Source: Bacteroidia bacterium
Lineage (GTDB): Bacteria; Bacteroidota; Bacteroidia; Bacteroidales; Prolixibacteraceae
Direction: 5' to 3'
Assembly (NCBI GenBank): GCA_026391315.1
Contig: JAPLDT010000020.1
Span: 1-57,607, forward strand
DNA: 57,607 nt
Shown here: piece after piece, positions 9,813 to 16,959 of the stretch
Layout: every line of letters starts with the position of its first letter
Position numbering within the stretch: the first letter of the stretch is position 1
Notes under the pieces: model-generated
The model's database searches: none
Told to the model about the DNA's origin: nothing
Seen by the model: only the letters and a program-made list of their open reading frames with translations
Translations under genes and position numbers: made by a program

Positions 9813-10450
9813 TGAAGATCGATCAGCAACTCGAAAATTATATCCTCGCGCACACCGTCGACGAGGACCCGGTACTGAAAAGGCTCTACCGCGAGACCTA
9901 CCTGAAACTGGTGAATGGGCGGATGTGCTCGGGCCACTTGCAGGGCAGTCTCCTGACCTTTTTCAGCAAGATGACCGCTCCCAAACGAATACTTGAAATC
10001 GGAACCTATACCGGATATTCTGCCATTTGCCTGGCAAAAGGCTTGCCTGACGGCGGAATGCTCCACACCATTGAGATCAACGATGAACTGGAGCAGTTTG
10101 CCGCCCGCTATTTTGAAGAGACCGGGTTGAGGGACCGCATCGTTCAGCACATCGGCGATGCCACGGATATTCTACCGCACCTGAACGAAAAATTTGAACT
10201 GGCCTTCCTGGATGCCGACAAGCGCCAGTACCTGACCCATTATGAGTTGATTTTGCCAAAGATAATGCCTGGCGGATTGATCATTGCCGACAACACCCTT
10301 TGGGGAGGCAAAATAGTTGGCAAGATCTCCCGAAACGATGAGCAGACCCTTGCCATCCTTGCCTTCAACGATTTCATCAAAAGCGATCCCCGCGTGGAAG
10401 CCACCATCCTACCGGTGCGCGACGGGATGACGCTGATTCGTAAAATCTAG
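9809..10450 (+). CDS. Class I SAM-dependent O-methyltransferase (CCoAOMT/YrrM-like)
   Basis: 213 residues, normal for bacterial members of the metal-dependent O-methyltransferase family. The SAM motif is EIGTYTGYSAICLAKGLP (about 55-72) and the family signature AFLDADKRQY...ADNTLWGGKI holds the catalytic metal-site Asp/Asn residues. The first of two adjacent ATGs (9809, 9812) overlaps the M16 stop, so the two genes are coupled. The substrate is unknown; small catechol-type compounds or tRNA uridine (TrmR/YrrM) are known for the family. Confidence 0.93.
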   Translation: MMKIDQQLENYILAHTVDEDPVLKRLYRETYLKLVNGRMCSGHLQGSLLTFFSKMTAPKRILEIGTYTGYSAICLAKGLPDGGMLHTIEINDELEQFAARYFEETGLRDRIVQHIGDATDILPHLNEKFELAFLDADKRQYLTHYELILPKIMPGGLIIADNTLWGGKIVGKISRNDEQTLAILAFNDFIKSDPRVEATILPVRDGMTLIRKI

Positions 10451-10480
10451 ACCTTCAAGGTTTCCAAAACCTTGAAGGTC
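10450..10480. repeat. 14-bp perfect hairpin after the O-methyltransferase
   Basis: Arms 10450-10463 and 10467-10480 are perfectly complementary (GACCTTCAAGGTTT type) around the three bases CCA. The left arm uses the last base of the TAG stop. No U-tract follows immediately (TGATATATTT), so it is a strong stem usable as a terminator but also a typical Bacteroidota dispersed hairpin. It marks the left edge of the AT-rich accessory island. Confidence 0.7.
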
Positions 10481-10618
10481 TGATATATTTCCAGAATATA
10501 GAAAGTCCTTTTGAGGGATTGTAATATTATGTATACTTTTACAATTAGGTACGACGAATCTAAGGATAGCCAAGACTCGTATTCTGGCTGTGTAAAGCTT
10601 CTGTGTATTTATAAGCGA

Positions 10619-10633
10619 GTTATGGTGCATAAT
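10619..10633 (+). repeat. Left end of cassette 1 (attC R'-like core)
   Basis: GTTATGGTGCATAAT. Its inverse, with one change, lies at 11361-11375 just after the antitoxin gene (ATTACGCACCATAAC). In integron logic this is the G|TT core left by the upstream site. The 5' half of that upstream site (10481-10618) has no recognisable matching AAC arm, so it is decayed or was never an attC. The 10481-10618 stretch otherwise shows no gene. Confidence 0.5.
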
Positions 10634-10671
10634 ACCACGGTCATGAAAGTCACTGCAATTTCACAAAGATA

Positions 10672-10710
10672 TTTGAAATTCAAAAAAACATGTTATCTTT
10701 GGAGATAACA
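10672..10710 (+). promoter_or_regulatory. Promoter with overlapping operator of toxin-antitoxin pair 1
   Basis: TTTG (10672-10675), 18 bases, then TATCTTTG (10694-10701). A perfect 7-bp-arm palindrome TGTTATC-TTTGGA-GATAACA (10691-10710) covers the -7 box and the start point, ending 7 bases before the toxin ATG. Known for this family: HTH antitoxins and toxin-antitoxin complexes repress their own promoter at such palindromes. The leader would be very short. Confidence 0.7.
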
Positions 10711-10717
10711 TTTGCAT

Positions 10718-11065
10718 ATGACCAGACAAATAATATTTCACGGAGACTACTTCACCGACTTTTATAAAGAGCTGGATATAAAGGTTAAACTGAAAATTCA
10801 GTATGTTCTTGAATTAATAAAGCAGGTCGACAGAGTCCCGGAAAAGTTTTTATCTCCTATGACAGGATATGATGGACTTTATGAAATAAAAATTGAATAC
10901 CAATCAAATATTTACCGAGTATTCTGTTGTTTTGACGAAGGAAAGCTGATTGTTCTATTTAATGGTTTTCAAAAAAAGACACAAAAAACACCAATCAATG
11001 AGATTGAAAAGGCAATTAGGATAAAGAAAGAGTATTTTGAATCTAAAAAAAATAAACATGACTGA
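10718..11065 (+). CDS. RelE/HigB-type toxin (phage Gp49-like)
   Basis: 115 residues from ATG 10718; a TTG at 10712 inside the operator is rejected as the start. It is a type II toxin of the RelE/ParE superfamily, Gp49-like/HigB group. Visible family features are the LELIKQVDRVPEKFLSPMTG segment, YDGLYEIKIEYQSNIYRVFCCFDEG (the central sheet with the basic Arg) and the KKTQKTP lysine-rich loop before the last helix. Such toxins usually cleave mRNA at the ribosome. The antitoxin start overlaps its 3' end by 8 bp, the toxin-first order typical of higBA. The gene is much more AT-rich than the core genes upstream and sits in a cassette-like unit. Confidence 0.88.
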   Translation: MTRQIIFHGDYFTDFYKELDIKVKLKIQYVLELIKQVDRVPEKFLSPMTGYDGLYEIKIEYQSNIYRVFCCFDEGKLIVLFNGFQKKTQKTPINEIEKAIRIKKEYFESKKNKHD

Positions 11066-11357
11066 ATATAAAGGAATAAAAACATTCGATGAACTCATAG
11101 AAAAAGAGCACGGCAAAATTGGAACTGAAAGCCGAAGTGAATATGAAGAAGGTGCTCAAATGTTCATCGTAAGCGAGATGCTTAAGGAAGCAAGAAAAAC
11201 TGCGAACCTGACTCAAGAACAACTGGCTATAAAGGCAGGTACCAAGAAAAGTTATATCTCAAAAATTGAAAATGCCAAAGGGAATATTCAATTGTCTACG
11301 CTGATCAGAATATTTGAGAAGGGATTAAACAGAAGGATAGGATTGACGTTTCTATAG
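11058..11357 (+). CDS. HTH (Xre) antitoxin of pair 1
   Basis: 99 residues from ATG 11058, which overlaps the toxin stop (11063-11065). The C-terminal half is a Cro/C1-type HTH (EMLKEARKTANLTQEQLAIKAGTKKSYISKIENAKGN), the DNA-binding part expected to recognise the palindrome at 10691-10710. The N-terminal 45 residues (KTFDELIEKEHGKIGTESR) resemble the toxin-wrapping segment of HigA-like antitoxins. It ends 3 bases before the attC-like site, as gene ends do in integron cassettes. Confidence 0.88.
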   Translation: MTEYKGIKTFDELIEKEHGKIGTESRSEYEEGAQMFIVSEMLKEARKTANLTQEQLAIKAGTKKSYISKIENAKGNIQLSTLIRIFEKGLNRRIGLTFL

Positions 11358-11360
11358 TCA

Positions 11361-11506
11361 ATTACGCACCATAACAAACGCCAAATGCCATGTGGGGTCA
11401 ATAGATCATCTACGTTTCTCCTGCCGGAAACACAAACCAAACAGAGACTAACAAAAATCATGAACCCGCCCGGTACCTAGCGTCGGAACGTTATGGCCAA
11501 TTGTAG
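11361..11506 (+). repeat. attC-like palindrome, site 1
   Basis: Starts ATTACGCACCATAAC (11361-11375) and ends GTTATGGCCAATTGTAG (11490-11506). The outer arms CCATAAC (11369-11375) and GTTATGG (11490-11496) pair. Inner pairs include ACGC (11378-11381) with GCGT (11480-11483) and GGGT (11395-11398) with ACCC (11464-11467). The layout (AAC outer arm next to the gene stop, spacer, inner arms, unpaired centre, GTT outer arm) is that of an integron attC site of the long kind. The core bases do not fully fit the RYYYAAC/GTTRRRY consensus. Confidence 0.5.
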
Positions 11507-11712
11507 TCGCGCGGTGAAAGTTTGTATATGTTTGACAAGAAAATGGTTAGTAGTTGTCTGAAAGGACTTCGGGGTTCGATAGAACCGTGTTATTTAGAAG
11601 GTTTTTAAAAGTGGCTTTTAGGTTTTCTGGGTTTGATAGGTTCTCGTTTTTCGAGAGAGTTTTGCCGTTTGACACAGAATCCACAAGTGACAAATATGAA
11701 AAATATTAATCC
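11507..11712. other. Non-coding stretch with two small hairpins before the TonB-domain gene
   Basis: No gene is seen. It contains a GGTTC-GATA-GAACC hairpin (11573-11586) and a TCTCG-TTTTT-CGAGA hairpin (11642-11656), with T/G-rich tracts between. It may be the leader of the gene at 11713 or an uncharacterised small RNA; nothing decisive. Confidence 0.3.
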
Positions 11713-12447
11713 ATGAGATTAGCATTAATTACCATTTTATTTCTAGGAAGAGTAATACAAACATATTCGCAAGATATTGAGCTGATTACTAAACAGACAA
11801 AGAATCCAAATACTACAGAAAAATATTTTGTTTTAAAGAGTGATGAAAATATAAAGCAAGGATTATATGAAAAACGACGCTATGACAATAGCTTAGCAAT
11901 TAGAGGATATTATTCAAAAAACAAAAAAGACAGCATCTGGATTTTCTATGCTTCTAATGGTATTGATACAACATTGATTGGTTGTTTTACTGACGATAAG
12001 CCAAATAAAGCATGGACTATTTTTGAAGACCAGTGTAGAGTAAGATACAAATTTGATTATTCGAAATATGATGTGGTTGAGTATAACTGGTATGAGACAG
12101 CAAATAAATTCCCCATTCTGATTGATACAACTTGGACAGTGAGTGATATTGATAGTCCTCCAATAATTATTGGAAAAGAAAATCCTTTTCAATTAATTTC
12201 TGGTAGTTTGAGATACCCAATGAGTGCGTTCGAAAAAGGTATTTCTGGACGAGTATGGATTTCATTTATTGTCGATAAGGATGGAAGTGCATGTGATTTT
12301 AAAGTATTAAAAGGAGTGGCAAAAGACTTAGATGCAGAAGCGTTAAGAGTAACGAAGATTCTTGATAAGAATTGGTTTCCGGCAAAAAAAGATGGACAGG
12401 CAATTACTATTGAGTATTTTATTTCGATTAATTTTAGGCTAATCTGA
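11713..12447 (+). CDS. Secreted protein with C-terminal TonB domain
   Basis: 244 residues. An N-terminal signal-peptide-like segment ends near SYSQ (residues 1-19). The middle resembles MORN/toxin_15-like repeats (GLYEKRRYDNSLAIRGYYSKNKKDSIWIFYASNG...). The C-terminal 85 residues are a TonB_C domain (LRYPMSAFEKGISGRVWISFIVDKDG...VLKGVAKDLDAEALRVTK). Unlike true TonB energy transducers it has no N-terminal membrane anchor followed by a proline-rich linker, so it is probably a periplasmic TonB-domain protein. AT-rich, in the accessory island, just after attC-like site 1; it could be the gene of a decayed cassette, since no matching right end is found. Confidence 0.75.
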   Translation: MRLALITILFLGRVIQTYSQDIELITKQTKNPNTTEKYFVLKSDENIKQGLYEKRRYDNSLAIRGYYSKNKKDSIWIFYASNGIDTTLIGCFTDDKPNKAWTIFEDQCRVRYKFDYSKYDVVEYNWYETANKFPILIDTTWTVSDIDSPPIIIGKENPFQLISGSLRYPMSAFEKGISGRVWISFIVDKDGSACDFKVLKGVAKDLDAEALRVTKILDKNWFPAKKDGQAITIEYFISINFRLI

Positions 12448-12571
12448 GGATTTAACAAAAAAGAAAAATTGGAAAAAAAGAACAACTCGGCACCCGCTGG
12501 CGCGGAGTGTGTCCTGAAGTGAAAGGACGAATTTAGTAATAAAGAACGTTCTTTCACATGCTGTATAAAAG

Positions 12572-12739
12572 ATGAAGGGGTTTCTGAAAGGGAATGATCC
12601 TTCGTTGGCGGTTTACAGGATTAGCCAACAACCCCTGCTGGTATCGGCTTTCGGCCTGCAAGAATTCGGCCAGCACAGGTGGCTGGATATTGCGGTTTTT
12701 AATTATACAGATTCAGTAAAACAACAACAACCAGGCTAA
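12572..12739 (+). CDS. Possible 55-residue protein or gene fragment
   Basis: ATG at 12572, two codons after an in-frame TAA, open to TAA 12737-12739. The composition looks protein-like (LAVYRISQQPLLVSAFGLQ, then FGQHRWLDIAVFNYTDSV), but the last codons lie in the terminator stem. I do not recognise it. It could be a fragment of a lost gene. The sequence 12448-12571 upstream holds no gene; it contains a small CACCCGC/GCGGAGTG stem near 12493-12510. Confidence 0.25.
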   Translation: MKGFLKGNDPSLAVYRISQQPLLVSAFGLQEFGQHRWLDIAVFNYTDSVKQQQPG

Positions 12740-12754
12740 CAGCCTGGTTGTTGT
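12724..12754. terminator. Strong bidirectional hairpin between convergent genes
   Basis: 14-bp perfect stem (arms 12724-12737 and 12741-12754, ACAACAACCAGGCT type) with a 3-base loop. It sits 15 bases from the stop of the leftward gene at 12770 and after the rightward genes, so it can end both transcripts. On the minus strand TGTTTTAC follows the stem. Confidence 0.7.
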
Positions 12755-12769
12755 AAAGGTTTAAATTAC

Positions 12770-13117
12770 TTATGCTGCGGGTTTTATTTTGTCAATGATC
12801 ACATAAGCCAGATCAAATCCTTCCAGTATGATCCTTGAGTCTTTTGATCCGTCGTAATAGCCAAAAAGATGAAGAGAATTATAGGCTTCAGTGACATAAT
12901 TCAAAAGTTTTTTATCTATTTTGGAAACAGCTTCTTTGTAAAAATCAATATCTTTTCTCCCCTTTTTCTTCTCAATTCCCTGGATTAATAAATAACCATC
13001 GAGCGCCAGTAATACAGCATTGTATGCAGTTCCACAGGCTGTTTTTACATATTTCTTGTCAATGTAAAACCGATCCTCTTTACCGGCCTTTTGTAAGGTT
13101 TCCCTGGCATTCTCCAT
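12770..13117 (-). CDS. DUF5618-like helical protein, 5' end probably frameshifted
   Basis: 115 residues from ATG 13117, helical and Lys-rich (KKYVKTACGTAYNAVLLALDGYLLIQG, then SLHLFGYYDG...GFDLAYVIID). From memory this matches the small Bacteroidota DUF5618 family, whose function is unknown; the assignment is not verified. The same frame is open upstream to 13195 and reads NRIRKTYYNEAIRYMENAR across the annotated start, which looks like genuine family N-terminus. The only upstream ATG (13168-13170) is one base out of frame. A 1-bp deletion just after that ATG would explain this. The gene may be broken or may start at the internal ATG. Confidence 0.6.
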   Translation of the reverse strand: MENARETLQKAGKEDRFYIDKKYVKTACGTAYNAVLLALDGYLLIQGIEKKKGRKDIDFYKEAVSKIDKKLLNYVTEAYNSLHLFGYYDGSKDSRIILEGFDLAYVIIDKIKPAA

Positions 13118-13241
13118 GTAACGAATGGCTTCGTTGTAATAGGTTTTCCTGATCCGGTTTTGTTCTTCATTTTGAATAAAAACAGAAATGGAAAGTCATT
13201 TTTATTGAAATTGTTAACTTATCGCTTTCAAACCCTTGCAT

Positions 13242-13446
13242 AACCCCCAGTTGGCGCGCATTTGCAATCCGTGCCCAGACAATTGCCCCCAAAGACAATT
13301 TTTGCATAACGATAATATTTCGGGAATGGGTCGAAACATAAGTTCCATAATCCCGATGAACCCGATTTTGTTACTTTTGTCTTTCAAGGTCAGATAGATA
13401 TTTTTAATGACAGGGCACGGATTACAAATCCGCGCCAGTGGGGGTT
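13242..13446. repeat. Inverted-repeat element (REP/MITE-like)
   Basis: Arms of about 34 bp at 13242-13276 and 13413-13446 are inverse copies with a few mismatches. They contain AACCCCC, GGCGCG and CAATCCGTGCCC blocks, and share the ATTTGCAATCCGTGCC / GGCACGGATTACAAATCC core. The 136 bases between have no gene. Motifs of this composition are widespread between genes in Bacteroidota; I infer a non-autonomous mobile or REP-like element. It fills most of the 388-bp gap between the DUF5618-like gene and the nitroreductase. Confidence 0.6.
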
Positions 13447-13506
13447 GCCCAGACACTATAAAACGGATAACAAAGAATAAGAGAAATAGATAATCCACAA
13501 CTAAAA

Positions 13507-14229
13507 ATGACTTTAGAAGAAATTATAAATCACAGACGTTCGGTAAGACACTACAAAGATCTACCGATTGATTCAGAAATAGTTAAACATTGTATAGAAC
13601 TGGCAACGTTAGCTCCCAATAGTTCCAACATGCAACTTTGGGAGTTTTATCACATCACAAATCCGGAAATTCTAAAAAAACTCTCTGTCGCCTGTTTAAA
13701 TCAAAAAGCGGCGACTACTGCCCAACAAATGGTAGTTTTCGTAACAAGGCAGGATTTGTACCGAAAAAGAGCAAAAATTATGATTGAGTTGGAAACTCAA
13801 AATGTTTTGAAAAATAGCCCAAAAGAGAAACATGAGAAAAGAATCAAAAACTGGAAAATGTACTATGGGAAAGTAATGCCATTTTTATATGCCCGCTTTT
13901 CAGGAATTTTAGGGATTGTCCGAAAAATTATCGTGAACATTGTTGGGATTTTCAGAACAATCACTTATCAGGTATCTGAAAGCGACATGAGAGTCGTTGT
14001 TCATAAAACCTGTGCTTTGGCGGCGCAAACGTTTATGTTGGCAATGGCCAATGAAAATTATGACACTTGTCCGATGGAAGGTTTTGACAGTAGAAAAGTG
14101 AAAAGTATCCTGGAATTGCCTTTTGGGGCAGAAATCAATATGATTGTTTCCTGCGGAATTAGAGATGAACGAGGAGTTTGGGGAGACAGAATGAGAATTC
14201 CTTTCAAAGAAGTTTATCAAAGAATTTAA
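13507..14229 (+). CDS. Nitroreductase-family FMN enzyme
   Basis: 240 residues. N-terminal signature EEIINHRRSVRHYKDLPI with the FMN-phosphate-binding RRSVR motif, then LATLAPNSSNMQLWEFY (substrate/FMN face) and a C-terminal CPMEGFDSRKVKSILELP segment. An insertion at about 95-160, with a hydrophobic part FLYARFSGILGIVRKIIVNIVGIF, is longer than in the NfsB core and could touch membrane. It reduces nitro or quinone-type substrates with NAD(P)H; the natural substrate is unknown. AT-rich relative to the core. It ends 30 bases before the GH2 remnant, so it may have arrived with whatever truncated that gene. Confidence 0.88.
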   Translation: MTLEEIINHRRSVRHYKDLPIDSEIVKHCIELATLAPNSSNMQLWEFYHITNPEILKKLSVACLNQKAATTAQQMVVFVTRQDLYRKRAKIMIELETQNVLKNSPKEKHEKRIKNWKMYYGKVMPFLYARFSGILGIVRKIIVNIVGIFRTITYQVSESDMRVVVHKTCALAAQTFMLAMANENYDTCPMEGFDSRKVKSILELPFGAEINMIVSCGIRDERGVWGDRMRIPFKEVYQRI

Positions 14230-14259
14230 AAAGCTACAAAACCTGCTGACAATAACTAA

Positions 14260-14442
14260 GGCTTCGTGTGGTTGAGGGACGAGAACCCGCTCAGCCTGGA
14301 GTCAAATAGAGGGAAGGAACGACGGACTTTTAACGGCATTTACCTGGCAATACTGAAGAGTTCAACTAAAATGGGGAGTATTGTTTTAAAGACATCTTCC
14401 TTAGGATTACTGGACGAGAAGATAACAATACAAAGTCATTAA
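14260..14442 (+). pseudogene. C-terminal remnant of a second GH2 gene
   Basis: The plus-strand frame from 14260 (right after a TAA) to TAA 14440-14442 encodes about 60 residues that align with the C-terminus of the intact GH2 product next door. Here GKERRTFNGIYLAIL faces GSERRAFSGMCLVVI, and KTSSLGLLDEKIT faces KASSLGLPDEKIS. The match runs to within a few residues of both stop codons. There is no start codon of its own and the rest of the gene is missing. It is therefore the tail of a diverged tandem GH2 paralogue whose 5' part was deleted or replaced by the accessory island. Confidence 0.85.
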
Positions 14443-14459
14443 GATAAAAAAAAATAAGG

Positions 14460-16907
14460 ATGAGAACATTTCTTGTAATTCTGTCCATAATATGCTGTTT
14501 CTTAGGTCCTCAGTTATCGGCACAACCTGCCGGCAGGGAAAATTTCGATGCCAATTGGAAGTTTCACCTGGGTGATATCATCGGAGCAGAAGGGACGAAC
14601 TTCTCAGATAATGGTTGGCGGAGCCTTGATCTGCCGCACGACTGGAGCATTGAAGGAAGCTTCAAACCGGATAATCCTGCCACCAATTCAGGAGCTTCAC
14701 TCCCGGGCGGTATTGGATGGTACAGAAAAAATTTTACCGTTAATGGCGCCAAATCAAAGCACCGGTTTATCCAATTTGATGGCGTTTACATGAACAGCAC
14801 CGTATGGATAAACGGACACAAGCTGGGCAACCGTCCATTTGGTTATTCCACTTTTCAGTACGATATGACACCTTACCTGAAAGAAGGGGATAATGTCATT
14901 TCGGTTAAAGTGGACAATTCCCTGCAACCGAACTCACGTTGGTACTCAGGTTCCGGGATATACAGGCATGTATGGCTAAGTACAACTTCACCTCTCCATG
15001 TAAGCCAGTGGGGCACTTATGTAACCACTCCCAAAGTTTCAGCAAAAGAGGCATTGGTACAGGTGGAAACCAGCATATCGAACGACAACAAGGAAAAAGC
15101 GAATGTCAGAATTGTATCGACGATCATTGATAATAAAGGAAATAAAATTGCAAGTCAGGTTCAAACAGGGAAAATTGAACCGGACACTCAGCTAAAGATC
15201 AATATGAACATCAAGGTAAACGCTCCTCAACTCTGGAGTATTGAGCAACCAAACTTATATCAGTTGACAAGTGAGGTATATCAGGGCAAAGAGCTAAAGG
15301 ATACCTACTTTACCACCTTTGGTATTCGCTCTGTTGTTTTCAGATCTGATAGCGGATTCTTCCTGAATAACAAGTGCGTAAAAGTTAAAGGGGTTTGTGT
15401 GCACCACGATTTAGGTTGTCTGGGTGCAGCATTAAATACCCGGGCCTTGACCCGTCAACTGGAGATTCTGAAGAGCATGGGCTGCAATGGCATTCGCACA
15501 AGTCATAACCCGCCGTCGCCAGATTTGCTTGATTTATGTGACAAGATGGGGTTTTTAGTCATGGACGAGGCGTTCGATGTCTGGTATCTGGAGAAAATGA
15601 AGTACGATTATCATATTTACTTTAAAGATTGGCACGAACATGATTTATCGGACATGGTGCTTCGCGACAGGAATCACCCTTCCGTTTTTCTTTGGAGTAT
15701 CGGCAACGAAATACCCGAAAAGAACCACTCCAAATATGGTGGCGCCGCCATTGCAAAGGAGTTGGATGGGATTATTAAAAAATACGATAAAACCCGCTTC
15801 ACTACGTCTGCGTTTGCGGGCGTTTGGCGTGCTGACACTACATTTATGACAGACAAGGTTGATGTGATTGGTATTAACTACACCGTTGAAAGGTATTCTG
15901 AGGAGAAGGCCAAACATCCCAACGGTTTCTTCATCGCCAGCGAAACCACCTCATCACTCAGTGACAGAGGTATTTATCATTTCCCTGCCGACTCCGCCAT
16001 GCAGGCTACTTCTGATATGCATTGTTCGTCTTTTGATAACCGGGGTACCTATTACGACCGTCCTGCAACGATGATTACACAAACCACCTGGCGAGCGGTA
16101 AAGGAAACTCCATACGTGGCAGGTCTGTTTGTATGGACGGGCTTTGACTACCTTGGCGAACCGGCATATCCTTACCCATGCATCTCTTCCAGCTATGGCA
16201 TCATTGACCTGTGCGGATTTCCAAAGGATGTTTTTTATTTTTATAAAAGTCAATGGACAAACGAACCTGTGCTCCACCTCTTTCCGCATTGGAATTGGAA
16301 AGTGGGAGCATTGATCGATGTAGTAGCCTATACCAATTGTGATGGGATAAAGCTCTATCTTAACGATAAACTAATTGGGGAGCAGGTATTTGCCAATACG
16401 AATATTACTTATCAAACCAGACAATGGGATAAAGTGATTAATCTGGGTCAGGGACAAAAGTCATCATTGGATTGGAAAGTTCCATTCATGCCCGGAACGC
16501 TTAGGGCTGAAGGATATAAAAATGGGAAACTCATTGCAACTGATATCGTAAAAACAGCCGGAGATCCTGCTAAGATCGAACTGGTTGCCGATCGTTCAGC
16601 TATTGCTGCCGATGGGAAAGACCTCTCCTACATCACGGTAAAAATTAAGGATAGCAAAGGCACTTTGGTTCCTGAAGCTGATAACCTCGTTCATTTTGAC
16701 ATTGAAGGCGAAGGAAAAATCGTTGGTGTCGCCAATGGTAATCCGATTAGCATTGAGCCGGCAAAAGGCAGTGAGCGTAGGGCGTTTAGCGGGATGTGCC
16801 TGGTCGTCATACAAAGTACTTCTAAAAATGGAAGCATCTCATTAAAGGCATCATCGTTGGGATTGCCTGACGAGAAAATATCACTACTAAGCAGAGACCC
16901 TAAATAA
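14460..16907 (+). CDS. Secreted GH2 glycoside hydrolase (beta-galactosidase-like)
   Basis: 815 residues with a signal peptide (cut near LSAQ, about residue 21). N-terminal GH2 sugar-binding jelly roll (FDANWKFHLGD...DLPHDWSIEGSF...GWYRKNF), an immunoglobulin-like domain, then the TIM barrel starting KVKGVCVHHDLG. Catalytic acid/base E417 in FLWSIGNE and probable nucleophile E495 in FFIASETTSS. A C-terminal invasin/Big-like domain (ELVADRSAIAADGKDLSYITVKIKD) follows. Likely a beta-galactosidase or related exo-enzyme; the aglycone and linkage cannot be told. No SusCD pair is adjacent. A homologous tail fragment lies just upstream. Confidence 0.93.
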   Translation: MRTFLVILSIICCFLGPQLSAQPAGRENFDANWKFHLGDIIGAEGTNFSDNGWRSLDLPHDWSIEGSFKPDNPATNSGASLPGGIGWYRKNFTVNGAKSKHRFIQFDGVYMNSTVWINGHKLGNRPFGYSTFQYDMTPYLKEGDNVISVKVDNSLQPNSRWYSGSGIYRHVWLSTTSPLHVSQWGTYVTTPKVSAKEALVQVETSISNDNKEKANVRIVSTIIDNKGNKIASQVQTGKIEPDTQLKINMNIKVNAPQLWSIEQPNLYQLTSEVYQGKELKDTYFTTFGIRSVVFRSDSGFFLNNKCVKVKGVCVHHDLGCLGAALNTRALTRQLEILKSMGCNGIRTSHNPPSPDLLDLCDKMGFLVMDEAFDVWYLEKMKYDYHIYFKDWHEHDLSDMVLRDRNHPSVFLWSIGNEIPEKNHSKYGGAAIAKELDGIIKKYDKTRFTTSAFAGVWRADTTFMTDKVDVIGINYTVERYSEEKAKHPNGFFIASETTSSLSDRGIYHFPADSAMQATSDMHCSSFDNRGTYYDRPATMITQTTWRAVKETPYVAGLFVWTGFDYLGEPAYPYPCISSSYGIIDLCGFPKDVFYFYKSQWTNEPVLHLFPHWNWKVGALIDVVAYTNCDGIKLYLNDKLIGEQVFANTNITYQTRQWDKVINLGQGQKSSLDWKVPFMPGTLRAEGYKNGKLIATDIVKTAGDPAKIELVADRSAIAADGKDLSYITVKIKDSKGTLVPEADNLVHFDIEGEGKIVGVANGNPISIEPAKGSERRAFSGMCLVVIQSTSKNGSISLKASSLGLPDEKISLLSRDPK

Positions 16908-16959
16908 AAACTAATAATAACGAATTCTGATATTAGTCAGAATACAATAAAGAAATATT

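Noticed and set aside
10511..10708. 65-codon frame upstream of toxin-antitoxin pair 1
   Set aside because: It runs through the cassette left end, the promoter and the operator; composition is not protein-like and it has a non-ATG start.
13238..13311. Two GCATAAC motifs near 13239 and 13305 as further attC arms
   Set aside because: No matching GTTATGC arms and no bracketing of a gene; explained by the inverted-repeat element.
13118..13506. 94-residue minus-strand frame at 13214-13498
   Set aside because: It is built from the inverted-repeat element and has no protein-like composition.
10450..14442. Complete insertion sequence or transposon
   Set aside because: No transposase gene, no terminal repeats spanning the island and no target duplication visible; only small inverted-repeat elements.
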